Source: Microbacterium sp. Marseille-Q6648
GTDB lineage: Bacteria; Actinomycetota; Actinomycetes; Actinomycetales; Microbacteriaceae
Assembly (NCBI RefSeq): GCF_943181415.1
Contig: NZ_CALPBZ010000001.1
Location: forward strand, 1,426,001-1,490,000
Direction: 5' to 3'
Length of the DNA: 64,000 nt
Position 1 is the stretch's first letter, and each line of letters opens with the position of its first letter. The notes under the pieces were generated by a model. That model did not search any database. It was not told where the DNA came from and worked only from the letters and a program-made list of their open reading frames with translations. The translations under genes were made by a program, and so were the position numbers. This document shows, piece by piece, positions 51,217 to 61,349 of this stretch.

Positions 51217-52778
51217 GTCGCCCCCGGTCCGTGCACCGTCGCGCGCGCGTGCAGCCAGAGCAGCGGGACGCTGATCGCCACCATGAGCAGCGCGGAGATG
51301 CTCGCCGTCGTGTACTGCCCCTCCACCATCGCCCCCCAGAGTCTCACAGCGAGCGTCTCCGCCCCCGTCGGCCGCAGCAGGAGCGTCGCCGGCAGTTCAT
51401 GGAAGGTCGCGAAGAACACCAGCACGGCGCCGGTGAGCGCCGCGGGACGCACCAGCGGCAGGACGACCAGGGCCAGCGTCGCAGCATCCGATCGGCCGAG
51501 CGCACGGGACGCGTCGAGAAGCCGGTCGTCGATGCGCCGGAGCGCGACGCTGAGCGGAGCGATCGCCAGGGGCAGGAACAGGACGGCGTAGGCCAGGACC
51601 AGCGTCGTCGTGGACTGGTACAGCGTGGCGGGACCCAGGAGTGAGAGCACGAGGATCGCGAGCCCGACCGCCAGGTGCGGCAGCGAGTGGGTGATCCACG
51701 GCACCGCCTCGACGACGCGTCCGAGCAGCCGGCGACGGCGCGCCGCGAGGGCGATGGGCAGGGCGAGGAGTGTCGTCACCACGCTCGCGTACAGGCCGTA
51801 CAGCACGGCGTTCCCCGCTTCGGCCAGCACCGGCCCCGGCTGCGCGCCCGCGGCGATGCCGCGCACCGTCCAGGCCACGAGCGTCGAGATGGGCAGGATG
51901 CTGGAGAACAGCACCACGAGCGTGAGGAGGGCCGTTCCGGCGGTTCGGGAGGCGACGCTCCCACGACGGGACACCGCAGGTCGCGCATTCGGCGCAGCAG
52001 CCGGCTCGCGTCCTCGCAGCACGACCTGCCCCACGATGAAGACCGCGGCCACGAGGACGAGGACCGAGCACAGCGCGAACGCGGGCGCGAGGTCGGCCCG
52101 GCCGCGGAACTGCGCGTACACGGCGCGGGTGAAGGTGTCGTACCGAAGCATCGACACCGCGCCGAAGTCCGAGATCACATACAGCGCCAGGATGCACGCG
52201 GCCAGCGCGAGCGTGCCGCGCAGATGCGGCAGGACGACGCGCGCGAACACCCGCGTCGAGGTGTCGCCGAGCAGGCGCGCGCTCTCCTCCAGCGCCGGAT
52301 CGAGGCGGGACAGCGCGGCCGACACGAGGGTGTGCACGATCGGGATCCCGACGATCGTGAGGCACGCGGTCGCGGCCCACAGCCCGGCAGCCGGCGGGAG
52401 CCGGTCGACGCCGAAGGGCCCGAGCCACCGCGTCAGCGTGCCGTCGCCGCCGAGCATGCCCGACAGGGCTACCGCGATGACGTACGCGGGGAGCACGAGG
52501 GGCACCATCACGAGGGTCGACCACATGCGGCCGGCGCGCAGCGCGGAACGCTGCGTCACCACCGCGGTGGCGGTGCCGATCACGATCGAGAAGGCGACGA
52601 CGAGCCCGGCGAGGAGGAGCGTGTTGCCGAGGAGTTCGACGAGCCGTTCGGGGCCCACCGTCTGCGCGTCGCGCCCGAGCACGCCCTGCACCGCGAGCAC
52701 GACCAGCGGCGGTGCGCTCAGGAGGACGACGACGAGGACGGCGAGGACCGCCGCCGCGCGCTGGGCCGGTTCTGCCAC
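51213..52778 (-). CDS. Ferric iron ABC transporter permease, two-domain FbpB-like
   Basis: A 521-residue permease made of two similar halves of about six helices each, as in FbpB/FutB. Each half has an EAA-type loop (EESARLLGDTSTRVFARVVLP shown at about 170-190, and DASRALGRSDAATLALVVLP in the second half). The start lies seven bases before the SBP stop. The fused layout means a single polypeptide can form the channel. Confidence 0.88.
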   Translation of the reverse strand: MAEPAQRAAAVLAVLVVVLLSAPPLVVLAVQGVLGRDAQTVGPERLVELLGNTLLLAGLVVAFSIVIGTATAVVTQRSALRAGRMWSTLVMVPLVLPAYVIAVALSGMLGGDGTLTRWLGPFGVDRLPPAAGLWAATACLTIVGIPIVHTLVSAALSRLDPALEESARLLGDTSTRVFARVVLPHLRGTLALAACILALYVISDFGAVSMLRYDTFTRAVYAQFRGRADLAPAFALCSVLVLVAAVFIVGQVVLRGREPAAAPNARPAVSRRGSVASRTAGTALLTLVVLFSSILPISTLVAWTVRGIAAGAQPGPVLAEAGNAVLYGLYASVVTTLLALPIALAARRRRLLGRVVEAVPWITHSLPHLAVGLAILVLSLLGPATLYQSTTTLVLAYAVLFLPLAIAPLSVALRRIDDRLLDASRALGRSDAATLALVVLPLVRPAALTGAVLVFFATFHELPATLLLRPTGAETLAVRLWGAMVEGQYTTASISALLMVAISVPLLWLHARATVHGPGAT

Positions 52779-52785
52779 GGCTCGC

Positions 52786-53829
52786 CTAGATGAGACCGGA
52801 TCGGGCGATCAGGTCGGCGGCGATGTCGAGGTTGCCCGCGACCTCGCCGAGCCTCATGTCGCCGATGAGCTCGCCGTCCAGCGGGCGCTCCCCCGCGGGC
52901 GTGCCCACGCCGGTTCGCATCGGGTACTCTCCGACGGCCTCGAGGAAGTGCTGCTGGGACGCGTCGGAGAGCAGGAAGCGGACGAAGTCGAGCGCGACGG
53001 CGGGGTGGTCAGCCGAGGCGAGCGTGCCGATGGTCGTCGGCACGAGCACGTCGCCGGCATCCCCCGCCTCGAACGAGTGGTTGCGCACCGGGAAACCCGG
53101 GTCCTCCACCAGAAGCCGGTGCACGTAGTAGTGATTGACGAGCCCGACCTCGAGATCGCCCGCTGCGATCGCGCGCAGCTGCTCCTCGTTTCCGTCGAAG
53201 ACCTGCGGATCGTTGGCCGCCATGTCCTCGAGCCAGGCGAGGGTCGGGCCCTCTCCGTGCATCGCGACGAGGGCGGCGACGAAGGAGACGAAGGAGCTGT
53301 GCGTGGGCGCGAGACCGACCTTCCCGGCCCACTCCGATCCGGTGAGCTCGAACACCGAGGACGGCAGTCGCGCCTCGGGGGTCTGCGCGGGATCGTAGGC
53401 GAGCACGCGCCGGCGCGCGGTCACGCCGACCCAGTCGTCCTCTCGCCCGGCGACCGCCTCCGGCACGAGGTCGAGGACGTCCGCGGGCAGGGCACTCAGG
53501 AGCCCCGCCTCCGACACGGCGCCCATGTAGGCGGGGTCCTGGGCGAAGAACACGTCGGCGGGCGAGGCCTCCCCCTCCTGGAGGATCGTCGTGGCGAGCT
53601 CGCCCGTGCTCCCGTAGCGGGCTTCGACGACGAGGCCGGTGTCTCGCTCGAAGCGCTCGACGAGCGGGCGCACGTGATCCTCGTTGCGTCCGACGTAGAC
53701 CACGAGGTCGGCCGAACCGTCCCCGCCCGCACCCGGCTCCGAGGCGCCGCCGTCGGACGATCCCGTCGCGCACCCCGTGAGCGCGAGGACGGCGACGAGC
53801 GCGAGGGCGACGAGACGGCGGGGATGCAT
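52786..53829 (-). CDS. Ferric iron ABC transporter substrate-binding lipoprotein
   Basis: A 347-residue lipoprotein with lipobox LTGC (C20) in MHPRRLVALALVAVLALTGC. It follows the FbpA/FutA fold: LVVYVGRNEDHVRPLVERFE at the start of domain 1 and GLVNHYYVHRLL, whose tandem tyrosines are the usual ferric ligands. No iron-dependent operator of obvious kind is visible in the 16-base gap upstream, so it is probably read with the propeller gene. Confidence 0.88.
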   Translation of the reverse strand: MHPRRLVALALVAVLALTGCATGSSDGGASEPGAGGDGSADLVVYVGRNEDHVRPLVERFERDTGLVVEARYGSTGELATTILQEGEASPADVFFAQDPAYMGAVSEAGLLSALPADVLDLVPEAVAGREDDWVGVTARRRVLAYDPAQTPEARLPSSVFELTGSEWAGKVGLAPTHSSFVSFVAALVAMHGEGPTLAWLEDMAANDPQVFDGNEEQLRAIAAGDLEVGLVNHYYVHRLLVEDPGFPVRNHSFEAGDAGDVLVPTTIGTLASADHPAVALDFVRFLLSDASQQHFLEAVGEYPMRTGVGTPAGERPLDGELIGDMRLGEVAGNLDIAADLIARSGLI

Positions 53830-53845
53830 GGGTGCGGCGGTGCTC

Positions 53846-56800
53846 CTATTCTGCGGGCGCGACGAGGGGGATGCCGGGATCGGCCCGGAGTGCGGCATCC
53901 AGTTCGGGGATCGACGTCTTCTTCAGGTCATCGAGCCGCGCGAGCGCGGCGTCCGCCTCGGCCTCGAATCGGTCGAGGACCTCGTAGACCCCCGGCACGG
54001 GCCGCGTGTCGGAGAGCTCGACGACGATCTCGGGCAGGAGCACGATCTTCTGCTCGAGCCCCGCCGCCATCTTGAGCGCGTCGTTGTGGTCCTTCATGTC
54101 GGGGTTGGTCAGTACACGGCGGAGCGCGTCGATCTCGCCGGCCGTCGAGCCGATCCGCTCGGCGAACGGACGCCCGTCGAGGCGTGCGCGCAGGCCCTCG
54201 AGAGCGTCGAAGGCGGAGGCCGACCACCCGATGCCGTCGGCCACCCGCTGCAGCAGGTCGCGGATCCGCACGAGCAGCCGGTACTGCTCGACGAGGTCGT
54301 CGTCCGACGCGACGCCGCGCGGATCCCGCTCGACCTGGACTTCCTGCACGTGCGTCGAGCCCAGCGCCGCCAGTTCCACCGAGTACGTCCCGGGCGCGAC
54401 ACGCGGGCCGGGGTGCACGACCTCGCGTGAGGACCCGTCGCGCGGCGAGGTGAGCGCGGGCTCGATCCGCAGATCCCACAGGAATGCATGAGTGCCGGCG
54501 GCGGTGGACGGAACCTCGGTGGCGGGCAGATCGCGGTCTGCGGGCGCCGTCGACCGGAACGTCCGCAGCGTCTGACCCCCGGCATCCCGGATCGTGATCG
54601 TGACGTGGTCCGCATCGGCGGGCAGTCGGTAGATCAGCTGCGCGCCGTTCGGCGGGTTCTTCCCGCCGTCGAGCCAGACCGTCTCGCGCGTGCCGTCGGG
54701 CAGCGCCCGCCGGGTGAACGTCGCGCCGCCGAGCGGCACTCCGGGGAAGCCCCCGACCCACGTGCCCTCGCCGGGCATGTCGAAGCCGTCCGGTGTCGGG
54801 TAGCGGTAGACGGCGGGCGGGGTGAAGAGCACGGGGCGGGAGACGTCGGCATGCGCGATCTCGCGCAGCGGCGCGATGTCGTCGAGGATCCAGAAGGCGC
54901 GCCCGTGCGTCCCGGCGACGAGCTCGTTCGCGCGGACCTTGATGTCGTAGACCGGCACCGACGGCATGTTCCCCCGCAGGCTCGCCCATGTTCCGCCTCG
55001 ATCGGCCGAGAACCACACCCGGCGCTCGGTCGCGAGGAACAGCAGTTCGGGCGAGGACGGATCCTCTCGGATGCTGCGCGCCCACTCGGTGGCGGGGATG
55101 CCGTCCGAGATCGCCTCCCACGTCGCCCCGAAGTCGTCGGTGCGATACACGAACGGGCGCGGATCCTGCAGGCGGTAGGCGTGCGCCACGAGGTATGCGG
55201 TGCCGGCGCGGTGCGCCGACGGCTCGATGCGCGCGATCGTCGCCCACTCGGGCAGATCGGGCACCTCCAGCCGCGTCCATTCGCCGCCGCCGTCGCGCGA
55301 GAGGTGGACCAGCCCGTCATCGGAGCCGACCCACAGCTCGCCGGGGGTGAGCGGCGACTCTGCGAAGGCGTAGATGGTGCAATACACCTCGGCGCCGGTG
55401 GAGTCGCCGGAGATGGGGCCGCCCGTCGGCTGCTGCTTCTGTTCGTCGTCGCGGGTCAGGTCGGGGCTGATGGCGCTCCACGAGATGCCCCCATCGGGCG
55501 AGCGGAAGAGTCGCTCCCCGCCGACGTACAGGACGCCGGGCTCGTGCGGCGAGAACTCGATCGGGTAGGTCCACCCGAACCGGTGCTTCATCTCGCTGGC
55601 ACCGATGCCCATGAAGTACTCGGGCCATACGGCCACGTCGCGCGCCTGCTCGGTCACCTGATCGAAGCGCAGCAGCGGGCCGGGGTGGCCGAAGCCCGCT
55701 CCGCCGAGCATGACGAAGCGGGGATCGGAGCGGTCCAGGGCCACATCGCCCGCCTCGGCTTCGCCGAGTTCGACGCAGTCGGGCCAGCGCAGCGCCCCCT
55801 TCCACGAGCGGGAGGGCGCGCGGATGCCGGAATTGTCCTGCTGGGTCGCGTACAGGTCGAACGGGAAGCGGTGATCGATGTCGAAGCGGTAGAACTGCGC
55901 CGTCGGCTGGTTGTAGATCGACGACCACGTCATGCCGCCGTTGACGCTCACGCACGCGCCGCCGTCGTTGCCGTTGATCATCCGGCGCGGGTCGGAGGGG
56001 TCGATCCACAGGTCGTGGTTGTCGCCGTGCGGCGTCTGGACCTGCTGGAACGTGCGGCCGCCATCCCGCGAGCGCCACGCCCACGTGTTCATGCTCCACA
56101 CCGTGTCGGGCTCGGTGGGGTGGGCGATGATGTGGCTGTAGTACCAGGGGCGTCCCTGCACGGAGCGCTCGCGTGAGACGTGTTCCCAGGTGTCGCCGGC
56201 GTCGTCGGAGCGGTAGACGCCGCCCTCTTCGCCGATCGCCTCGACGAGCGCCCACACGCGTCCGGGCCGGGCCGGGCTGGCGGCCACGCCGATCCGCCCG
56301 AGCAGTCCCGTGGCGAACCCGGGTCGGTCGGAGATGCGCTCCCAGGAGTCTCCCGCGTCGGTCGAGCGCCACAGGCCCGAGTCCTCCCCTCCGGAGATGA
56401 TGTTCCAGGGGTGGCGGACCATCTGCCAGATCGAGGCGTAGAGCACTCGGGGATTGCCGGCGTCGATGACGAGGTCGGCGGCTCCCGCTCGGTCCGAGAC
56501 GTGGAGGACCAGATCCCAGGTGCGCCCGCCGTCGCGCGTGCGGTAGACGCCCCGCTCCGGATTGGGTCCGAAGACGTCTCCCGTGGCGGCGACATAGGCG
56601 ATGTCGGCGTCGCGGGGGTGCACCCGCACTTTGGCGATGTGCTTCGTGGCCTCCAGGCCCAGGTGGTCCCATGTGCGGCCGCCGTCGACGGTGCGGTAGA
56701 CGCCGTCTCCGGGGACGACGTTGTTGCGTGCGAACGATTCGCCGGTTCCGACCCAGACGACCTGCGGGTCCGACTCCGCGACGGCGATCGCCCCGATCGA

Positions 56801-57019
56801 GGCGGTGTCGAGGAAGCCGTCGCTCATCGGGCGCCAGTACTGGCCGGCGTCGTCGGTCATCCATACGCCGCCCGAGCACGCGCCCATCCAGAACCGCGAG
56901 TGGTCCCGCGGGTCACCCGCGACGGCGACGACCCGGCCGCCGCGCGAGGGCCCGACGCTGCGCCATCGGATGACGTCGCCGCCGAGATCGGAAGCCAGCT
57001 GGGCGCTGGTGCGGGTCAT
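53846..57019 (-). CDS. Sortilin/VPS10-like beta-propeller protein
   Basis: A 1057-residue protein built from repeated BNR/Asp-box and VPS10-like blades. Recurrent motifs include GGVWMTDDAGQYWRPMSDG, GVYRTVDGGRTWDHLG, GVYRTRDGGRTWDLV and SDDAGDTWEHVS. The last 250 residues form a separate C-terminal part with Ig-like and helical character. The N terminus (MTRTSAQLASDLGGDVIRW) has no signal peptide, although most relatives are exported. ATG 57019 overlaps the PPOX stop by four bases. It is often annotated as glycosyl hydrolase, but no catalytic residues can be assigned. The operon context is a peptide transporter and a flavoprotein. Confidence 0.8.
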   Translation of the reverse strand: MTRTSAQLASDLGGDVIRWRSVGPSRGGRVVAVAGDPRDHSRFWMGACSGGVWMTDDAGQYWRPMSDGFLDTASIGAIAVAESDPQVVWVGTGESFARNNVVPGDGVYRTVDGGRTWDHLGLEATKHIAKVRVHPRDADIAYVAATGDVFGPNPERGVYRTRDGGRTWDLVLHVSDRAGAADLVIDAGNPRVLYASIWQMVRHPWNIISGGEDSGLWRSTDAGDSWERISDRPGFATGLLGRIGVAASPARPGRVWALVEAIGEEGGVYRSDDAGDTWEHVSRERSVQGRPWYYSHIIAHPTEPDTVWSMNTWAWRSRDGGRTFQQVQTPHGDNHDLWIDPSDPRRMINGNDGGACVSVNGGMTWSSIYNQPTAQFYRFDIDHRFPFDLYATQQDNSGIRAPSRSWKGALRWPDCVELGEAEAGDVALDRSDPRFVMLGGAGFGHPGPLLRFDQVTEQARDVAVWPEYFMGIGASEMKHRFGWTYPIEFSPHEPGVLYVGGERLFRSPDGGISWSAISPDLTRDDEQKQQPTGGPISGDSTGAEVYCTIYAFAESPLTPGELWVGSDDGLVHLSRDGGGEWTRLEVPDLPEWATIARIEPSAHRAGTAYLVAHAYRLQDPRPFVYRTDDFGATWEAISDGIPATEWARSIREDPSSPELLFLATERRVWFSADRGGTWASLRGNMPSVPVYDIKVRANELVAGTHGRAFWILDDIAPLREIAHADVSRPVLFTPPAVYRYPTPDGFDMPGEGTWVGGFPGVPLGGATFTRRALPDGTRETVWLDGGKNPPNGAQLIYRLPADADHVTITIRDAGGQTLRTFRSTAPADRDLPATEVPSTAAGTHAFLWDLRIEPALTSPRDGSSREVVHPGPRVAPGTYSVELAALGSTHVQEVQVERDPRGVASDDDLVEQYRLLVRIRDLLQRVADGIGWSASAFDALEGLRARLDGRPFAERIGSTAGEIDALRRVLTNPDMKDHNDALKMAAGLEQKIVLLPEIVVELSDTRPVPGVYEVLDRFEAEADAALARLDDLKKTSIPELDAALRADPGIPLVAPAE

Positions 57020-57405
57020 GCCTTCTCCTTGGTCGCGTAGGGCCGGATGCGGCAGATCACGCGCTCGCTCTCGATCTGCTCGGGGATGTAGGGGCGCCCG
57101 AAGTAGCGCTGCGACAGCTCGTCGATGTGCGCGCGTGCGGCCGGGCCGTGGATGAATTCGACGACCTCGCCGCGGACCTCCGCGTAATGGTACGGGTCGG
57201 CGCTGTCGATGATGAGCACCGCCACCCGCGGGTCCCGCTGCATGTGCCGGAACTTGAGCCGGTGGATCTCGGTGTTGATGAGGATGTGCTCGTCGTCGCA
57301 GTCGACCCACATCACCTGCGCGGTCGGCGACCCGTCCTTGCGCAGCGTGGTGAGCGAGGCGAAGTTGACGCCTTTCGCGAGCGCGCGCGTTCGTTCGTCC
57401 AGCAT
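57016..57405 (-). CDS. PPOX class F420/FMN-dependent enzyme
   Basis: A 129-residue split-barrel protein of the pyridoxamine 5'-phosphate oxidase-like class. It has FASLTTLRKDGSPTAQVMWV, HILINTEIHRLKFRHMQRDP and PYHYAEVRGEVVEF. The length and KxxxxxRDPRV motif fit F420-dependent or FMN-binding PPOX enzymes of actinobacteria. ATG 57405 is preceded by GAAGGGA; an in-frame extension to 57444 overlaps the permease gene and lacks a ribosome site. It is translationally coupled to the propeller gene. Confidence 0.83.
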   Translation of the reverse strand: MLDERTRALAKGVNFASLTTLRKDGSPTAQVMWVDCDDEHILINTEIHRLKFRHMQRDPRVAVLIIDSADPYHYAEVRGEVVEFIHGPAARAHIDELSQRYFGRPYIPEQIESERVICRIRPYATKEKA

Positions 57406-57440
57406 CGGATGTCCCTTCTCGGATCGCACCTCGGGTGCGG

Positions 57441-58400
57441 TCACTTGACGCGGACGCGTGAATCCAGCAGCGCGTACACGATGTCGACCAGGATGGACGA
57501 GATCACCACGAACAGCGAAGCCAGCAGCATCGTCCCGATGATCACCGGCTGGTCGCCCCGGGTGACGGACTGGATCGCGAGCCGCCCGATGCCGTTGATC
57601 CCGAAGATCTGCTCGGTGACGACGAGCCCGCCCATGAGGACCGCGATGTCGAGGCTGATCTGCGTCACCACCGGGGTGAGTGCGCTGCGCATTCCGTGCT
57701 TGTACACGACGGCGTTCTCACCGAGCCCCTTCGCACGGGCGGTGCGGATGTAGTCCTCGCCCAGCACTCCGGCGAGCTGGCTCCGCGTCAGACGCGCGTA
57801 GGTGGCGGCGGATACGAACCCGACGGTGATCCAGGGAAGGATGAGGTGCCTCGCCCACTGCGCGGGATCGTCGGCGAAGTCGACGTACCCCGCGGCGGGG
57901 AACAGGGGAAGCCCGATGACCGTCAGCTGGAAGAAGAACACGTACAGCAGCAGCAGGCCGACCACGAAGGTGGGCACGCTCAGGCCGCTGAGGACGAAGA
58001 CGGTGCTGGCGCGATCGAGGATCGATCCCGGGCGCCGTGCCGCTCCGATGCCGATGCTGACACCGATGAGCAGTGCCATGGCGAGTCCGCCGAACGCGAT
58101 CGAGGCGGTCTCGGGCAGCCGCTGCAGGATCGAGTCGAGCACGGGCTGCTGGTTGAAGAAGGAGTAGCCGAGGTCTCCCTGCAGCAGACCGCCCATATAG
58201 AGGAAGTACCGCTCGATGATCGGCAGGTCCAGTCCCAGACGCTCCCGGACCTGCTCGACCTGGGCATTGGTCGCCTGCACGCCGGCGATCGTTCGCGCCG
58301 GATCGTTGGGGGCGACGTAGAACAGCACGAACATCAGCGCGCTGATCGCGATCAGGGTCAGGATGCCGGAGAGCGTCCGACGGCTGAGGAAGCGGATCAT
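57441..58400 (-). CDS. Dipeptide/oligopeptide ABC transporter permease, DppB-like
   Basis: A 319-residue permease with six helices. The opening MIRFLSRRTLSGILTLIAIS and the first periplasmic loop (NDPARTIAGVQAT) are typical of DppB/OppB. The EAA loop is EDYIRTARAKGLGENAVVYKHG (given here at about residues 223-244). The start overlaps the DppC-like stop by four bases. It is the third gene of the binding protein-ATPase-permease set when read leftwards from 63140. Confidence 0.9.
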   Translation of the reverse strand: MIRFLSRRTLSGILTLIAISALMFVLFYVAPNDPARTIAGVQATNAQVEQVRERLGLDLPIIERYFLYMGGLLQGDLGYSFFNQQPVLDSILQRLPETASIAFGGLAMALLIGVSIGIGAARRPGSILDRASTVFVLSGLSVPTFVVGLLLLYVFFFQLTVIGLPLFPAAGYVDFADDPAQWARHLILPWITVGFVSAATYARLTRSQLAGVLGEDYIRTARAKGLGENAVVYKHGMRSALTPVVTQISLDIAVLMGGLVVTEQIFGINGIGRLAIQSVTRGDQPVIIGTMLLASLFVVISSILVDIVYALLDSRVRVK

Positions 58401-59458
58401 GCCCGTGCCCCCTTCCGGGCGGCGCGCCGGGCGGCTCGGCGGCGCGCGAGACGTCGGCGACCCGCGAAGAGGGTCTGGCGCGGATCGAGGGCGTCGCGGA
58501 TCGAATCGCCCAGGAGGTTGAAGGCGAGCGTCACGGCCAGCAGCGCCGCCGAGGGGAAGACGACCAGCCACGGCGCGATCGTGTAGAGCGAGCCGGTGGA
58601 GGCGACCGAGAGCATGTTGCCCCATGTCGCCGTCGGAGGCAGCACGCCCAGGCCTAGGAACGACAGCGTCGCCTCGAAGACGATCGCCTGCGGGATGAGC
58701 AGCGTGCCGTAGACGAGGATCGGCACGAGGAGGTTCGGCAGCACGTCCACGCGCATGATGCGCCAGTTCGAGGCGCCGAGCGAACGAGCCGCCTCGACGA
58801 ACTCGCGCTCGCGCAGCGAGAGCACCTGTCCGCGGACGACCCGGGCGATGGGTGCCCACGAGAACAGCACGATGACGAACACCGTCGTGGCCAGCGACGG
58901 CCCGACCAGGGCGACGAGCGAGATCGCGAAGAGCAGCTGGGGAAGGCTGAGCGTCGTGTCCATGAGCCACGTGAGGATGGTGTCGACCCAGCCGCGGAGG
59001 AAGCCGGCGACCAGGCCGACGAGGGTGCCCAGCCCCAGTGCGCCCAACGTCGCGGCGAAGGCCACGATGAGACTGATCTGCGCTCCGTAGACCAGGCGGA
59101 CGAGGACGTCCCGACCGAGGTTGTCGGTGCCCAGCAGGAACTGGGAGTTGGGGGCGACAGGCGTGCCGAATTCGCTCAGACCCGCCTCACGGAATTGTTC
59201 GTTCGGTCCGTGTCCTGTCCACAGCGCCACCAGCGGGGCGGCGACGGCCGCGATGATGACGAACACGATCACGCCCGCCGAGATCATGGCGGTGCGGTCG
59301 CTGCGCAGCCTGCTCCAGACGAGCTGAAGCGGGCTCCGCGCGGCGACCGGGGCCTGGGCTGTCATGCCGGCCACCGGTGTGGACGACCCCTTGTCGACGA
59401 CCGCGTCCTCCGCAGTCTCGGCCGGCGGGTGCGGCTCGGTCGAGTTCGGACGGCTCAT
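58397..59458 (-). CDS. Dipeptide/oligopeptide ABC transporter permease, DppC-like
   Basis: A 353-residue permease. A 45-residue hydrophilic N-terminal extension rich in Thr, Ala and Pro precedes the usual DppC start. FLLGTDNLGRDVLVRLVYGAQ (around residues 110-130) is the family hallmark, and the EAA loop reads EFVEAARSLGASNWRIMRVDVLP. The C terminus is Arg/Ala-rich. It overlaps the ATPase stop by four bases and pairs with the DppB-like protein. Confidence 0.9.
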   Translation of the reverse strand: MSRPNSTEPHPPAETAEDAVVDKGSSTPVAGMTAQAPVAARSPLQLVWSRLRSDRTAMISAGVIVFVIIAAVAAPLVALWTGHGPNEQFREAGLSEFGTPVAPNSQFLLGTDNLGRDVLVRLVYGAQISLIVAFAATLGALGLGTLVGLVAGFLRGWVDTILTWLMDTTLSLPQLLFAISLVALVGPSLATTVFVIVLFSWAPIARVVRGQVLSLREREFVEAARSLGASNWRIMRVDVLPNLLVPILVYGTLLIPQAIVFEATLSFLGLGVLPPTATWGNMLSVASTGSLYTIAPWLVVFPSAALLAVTLAFNLLGDSIRDALDPRQTLFAGRRRLARRRAARRAARKGARA

Positions 59459-61302
59459 CCGCCCACTCCCTTCGCGAAGGTGTCACCCGGTTCGAGCGCG
59501 GTGTCCACATGGGGCGCGGCGGCCAGCAGGGCGCGCGTGTACTCCTGCTGCGGCGAACGGTAGATCTCATCGACGGTGCCGTGCTCCACGATGACACCGC
59601 GGTGCATCACCGCCACGGTGTCGGCGATGTGCTCGACCACGGCGAGGTCGTGCGCGATGAAGACGTAGGTGAGCCCGAGCTCGTCCTGCAACGACCCGAG
59701 CAGGTTGAGGATCTGGGCCTGGATCGATACGTCCAGCGCCGAGACGGGCTCGTCGCAGACGACCAGCTTCGGGTTGAGCGCGAGGGCTCGCGCGATCCCG
59801 ATGCGCTGGCGCTGACCGCCCGAGAACTCCGCGGGGAAGCGGTTGTAGTGCTCGGGGTTGAGGCCGACGAGCTCCATGAGCTCCTGCACCTTCGCCCGCA
59901 GCCCCTTGCCGTCATTGACACCGTGGATGACGAGCGGGTCGGCGATGATCGATCCCACACGGCGCTGCTGGTTGAGGGAGCCGTACGGATCCTGGAAGAC
60001 CATCTGCACGTTGCGACGCAGCGCGCGTCGGTCCGCGCCGCGCAGGCCGGTGATGTCGCGGCCCTCGAACTCGACGCGCCCGCTCGTGAGCGGGATGAGC
60101 CCGGTCAGTGCCCGGGCGAGGGTGGACTTGCCGCTTCCCGACTCTCCGACGATGCCGAGGGTGCCCCCGCGCGGGATGTCCAGGCTCACACCGTCGACGG
60201 CGACGACCGTTTCGGCCTTGAGTCCGAGCACGCCCTTGCGGGCGCCCGGGAAGGTGATGCGGACGTCCTCGACGCGGGCGATCAGGTCGTCGCCGGCCGC
60301 CGCCGCGTGCGCGGTCTCCGGGAGTGCGGGCAGCACGACCGGTCCGGCGTGTTCTGCCGGCAGCACGCACGCCGAGCCGTGACCGGGGCCGATGCGCTTC
60401 TCGTCCGGGAATCCGTGCAGGCACTCGTCCCGGGCGAAGGTGCAGCGGCTCGCGAACGGGCACCCCGGCTGCTCGACGAGAAGGCTCGGCGGATTGCCGG
60501 GGATCGATTGCAGGACGGTGCGCTGCGAGCCGACGCGGGGCACCGAGGCGAGCAGACCGCGCGTGTACGGGTGATGCGGCCGGGCCAGGACGTCCGTTCG
60601 GGAACCGCGCTCGACGATCCGGCCGGCGTACATCGTGAGCACCCGGTCGGCCACTCCCGCCACCACTCCCAGGTCATGGGTGATCATCAGGATCGCGGTG
60701 CCGTGTTCGCGCTGGAGCGAATTCATCAGCTCGAGCAGCTGCTTCTGGACGGTGACGTCCAGCGCTGTCGTGGGTTCGTCGGCGATGAGCAGGGATGGGC
60801 GCAGGGCGAGCGCCAGTCCGATCATGACCCGCTGGCGCATGCCGCCCGAGAACTGATGCGGGTAATCGTCAACCCGCTTGTCGGGATTCGGGATCCCGAC
60901 CTCGTCGAGAACGTCGATCACGCGGGATCGCATCAGCTTCGGCGACGTCGGCTCGTGGGTGCGGATCGCCTCGGCGATCTGCGCACCCACGCGGTACTGC
61001 GGATGCAGCGACGAGAGCGGATCCTGGAACACCATGCCGATCTCGCGACCGCGGATCGATCGCAGGTCCGCGTCGCCCATCGTGAGCAGATCGCGTCCCT
61101 CGAACAGCGCGCGGCCCGTCACGATGGCGCCGCTGGACAGCCCCACCATCGACTGGGTGCTGACCGACTTCCCGGACCCGGACTCGCCCACCACCCCGAG
61201 GGTCTCCCCTCGGTCCAGCTCGAAGGAGATGCCACGCACTGCGTGGAGTCGACCGTCCCCGGTGTCGAACGACACGTCGAGATCCTCGACACTCAGCAAC
61301 AC
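59455..61302 (-). CDS. Fused dipeptide ABC transporter ATPase, DppD-DppF
   Basis: A 615-residue protein with two complete ABC ATPase domains. The first has Walker A GESGSGKS near residue 37 and signature [15 protein letters not shown]. The second has [14 protein letters not shown] and [17 protein letters not shown]. Between them the oligopeptide-class C-terminal motif with cysteines ([17 protein letters not shown]) marks the DppD end. Fusion of the two subunits is common in actinobacteria. It serves the two permeases that follow. Confidence 0.92.
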   Translation of the reverse strand: MLLSVEDLDVSFDTGDGRLHAVRGISFELDRGETLGVVGESGSGKSVSTQSMVGLSSGAIVTGRALFEGRDLLTMGDADLRSIRGREIGMVFQDPLSSLHPQYRVGAQIAEAIRTHEPTSPKLMRSRVIDVLDEVGIPNPDKRVDDYPHQFSGGMRQRVMIGLALALRPSLLIADEPTTALDVTVQKQLLELMNSLQREHGTAILMITHDLGVVAGVADRVLTMYAGRIVERGSRTDVLARPHHPYTRGLLASVPRVGSQRTVLQSIPGNPPSLLVEQPGCPFASRCTFARDECLHGFPDEKRIGPGHGSACVLPAEHAGPVVLPALPETAHAAAAGDDLIARVEDVRITFPGARKGVLGLKAETVVAVDGVSLDIPRGGTLGIVGESGSGKSTLARALTGLIPLTSGRVEFEGRDITGLRGADRRALRRNVQMVFQDPYGSLNQQRRVGSIIADPLVIHGVNDGKGLRAKVQELMELVGLNPEHYNRFPAEFSGGQRQRIGIARALALNPKLVVCDEPVSALDVSIQAQILNLLGSLQDELGLTYVFIAHDLAVVEHIADTVAVMHRGVIVEHGTVDEIYRSPQQEYTRALLAAAPHVDTALEPGDTFAKGVGG

Positions 61303-61349
61303 GTGGCATCTCCTCCGTTCAGGTCATCCGGTCCGCGAGCGGACGGGAC

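Noticed and set aside
49471-51591. A 706-codon frame crossing DUF885 and the iron ATPase
   Set aside because: It crosses a convergent gene boundary and has no conserved sequence.
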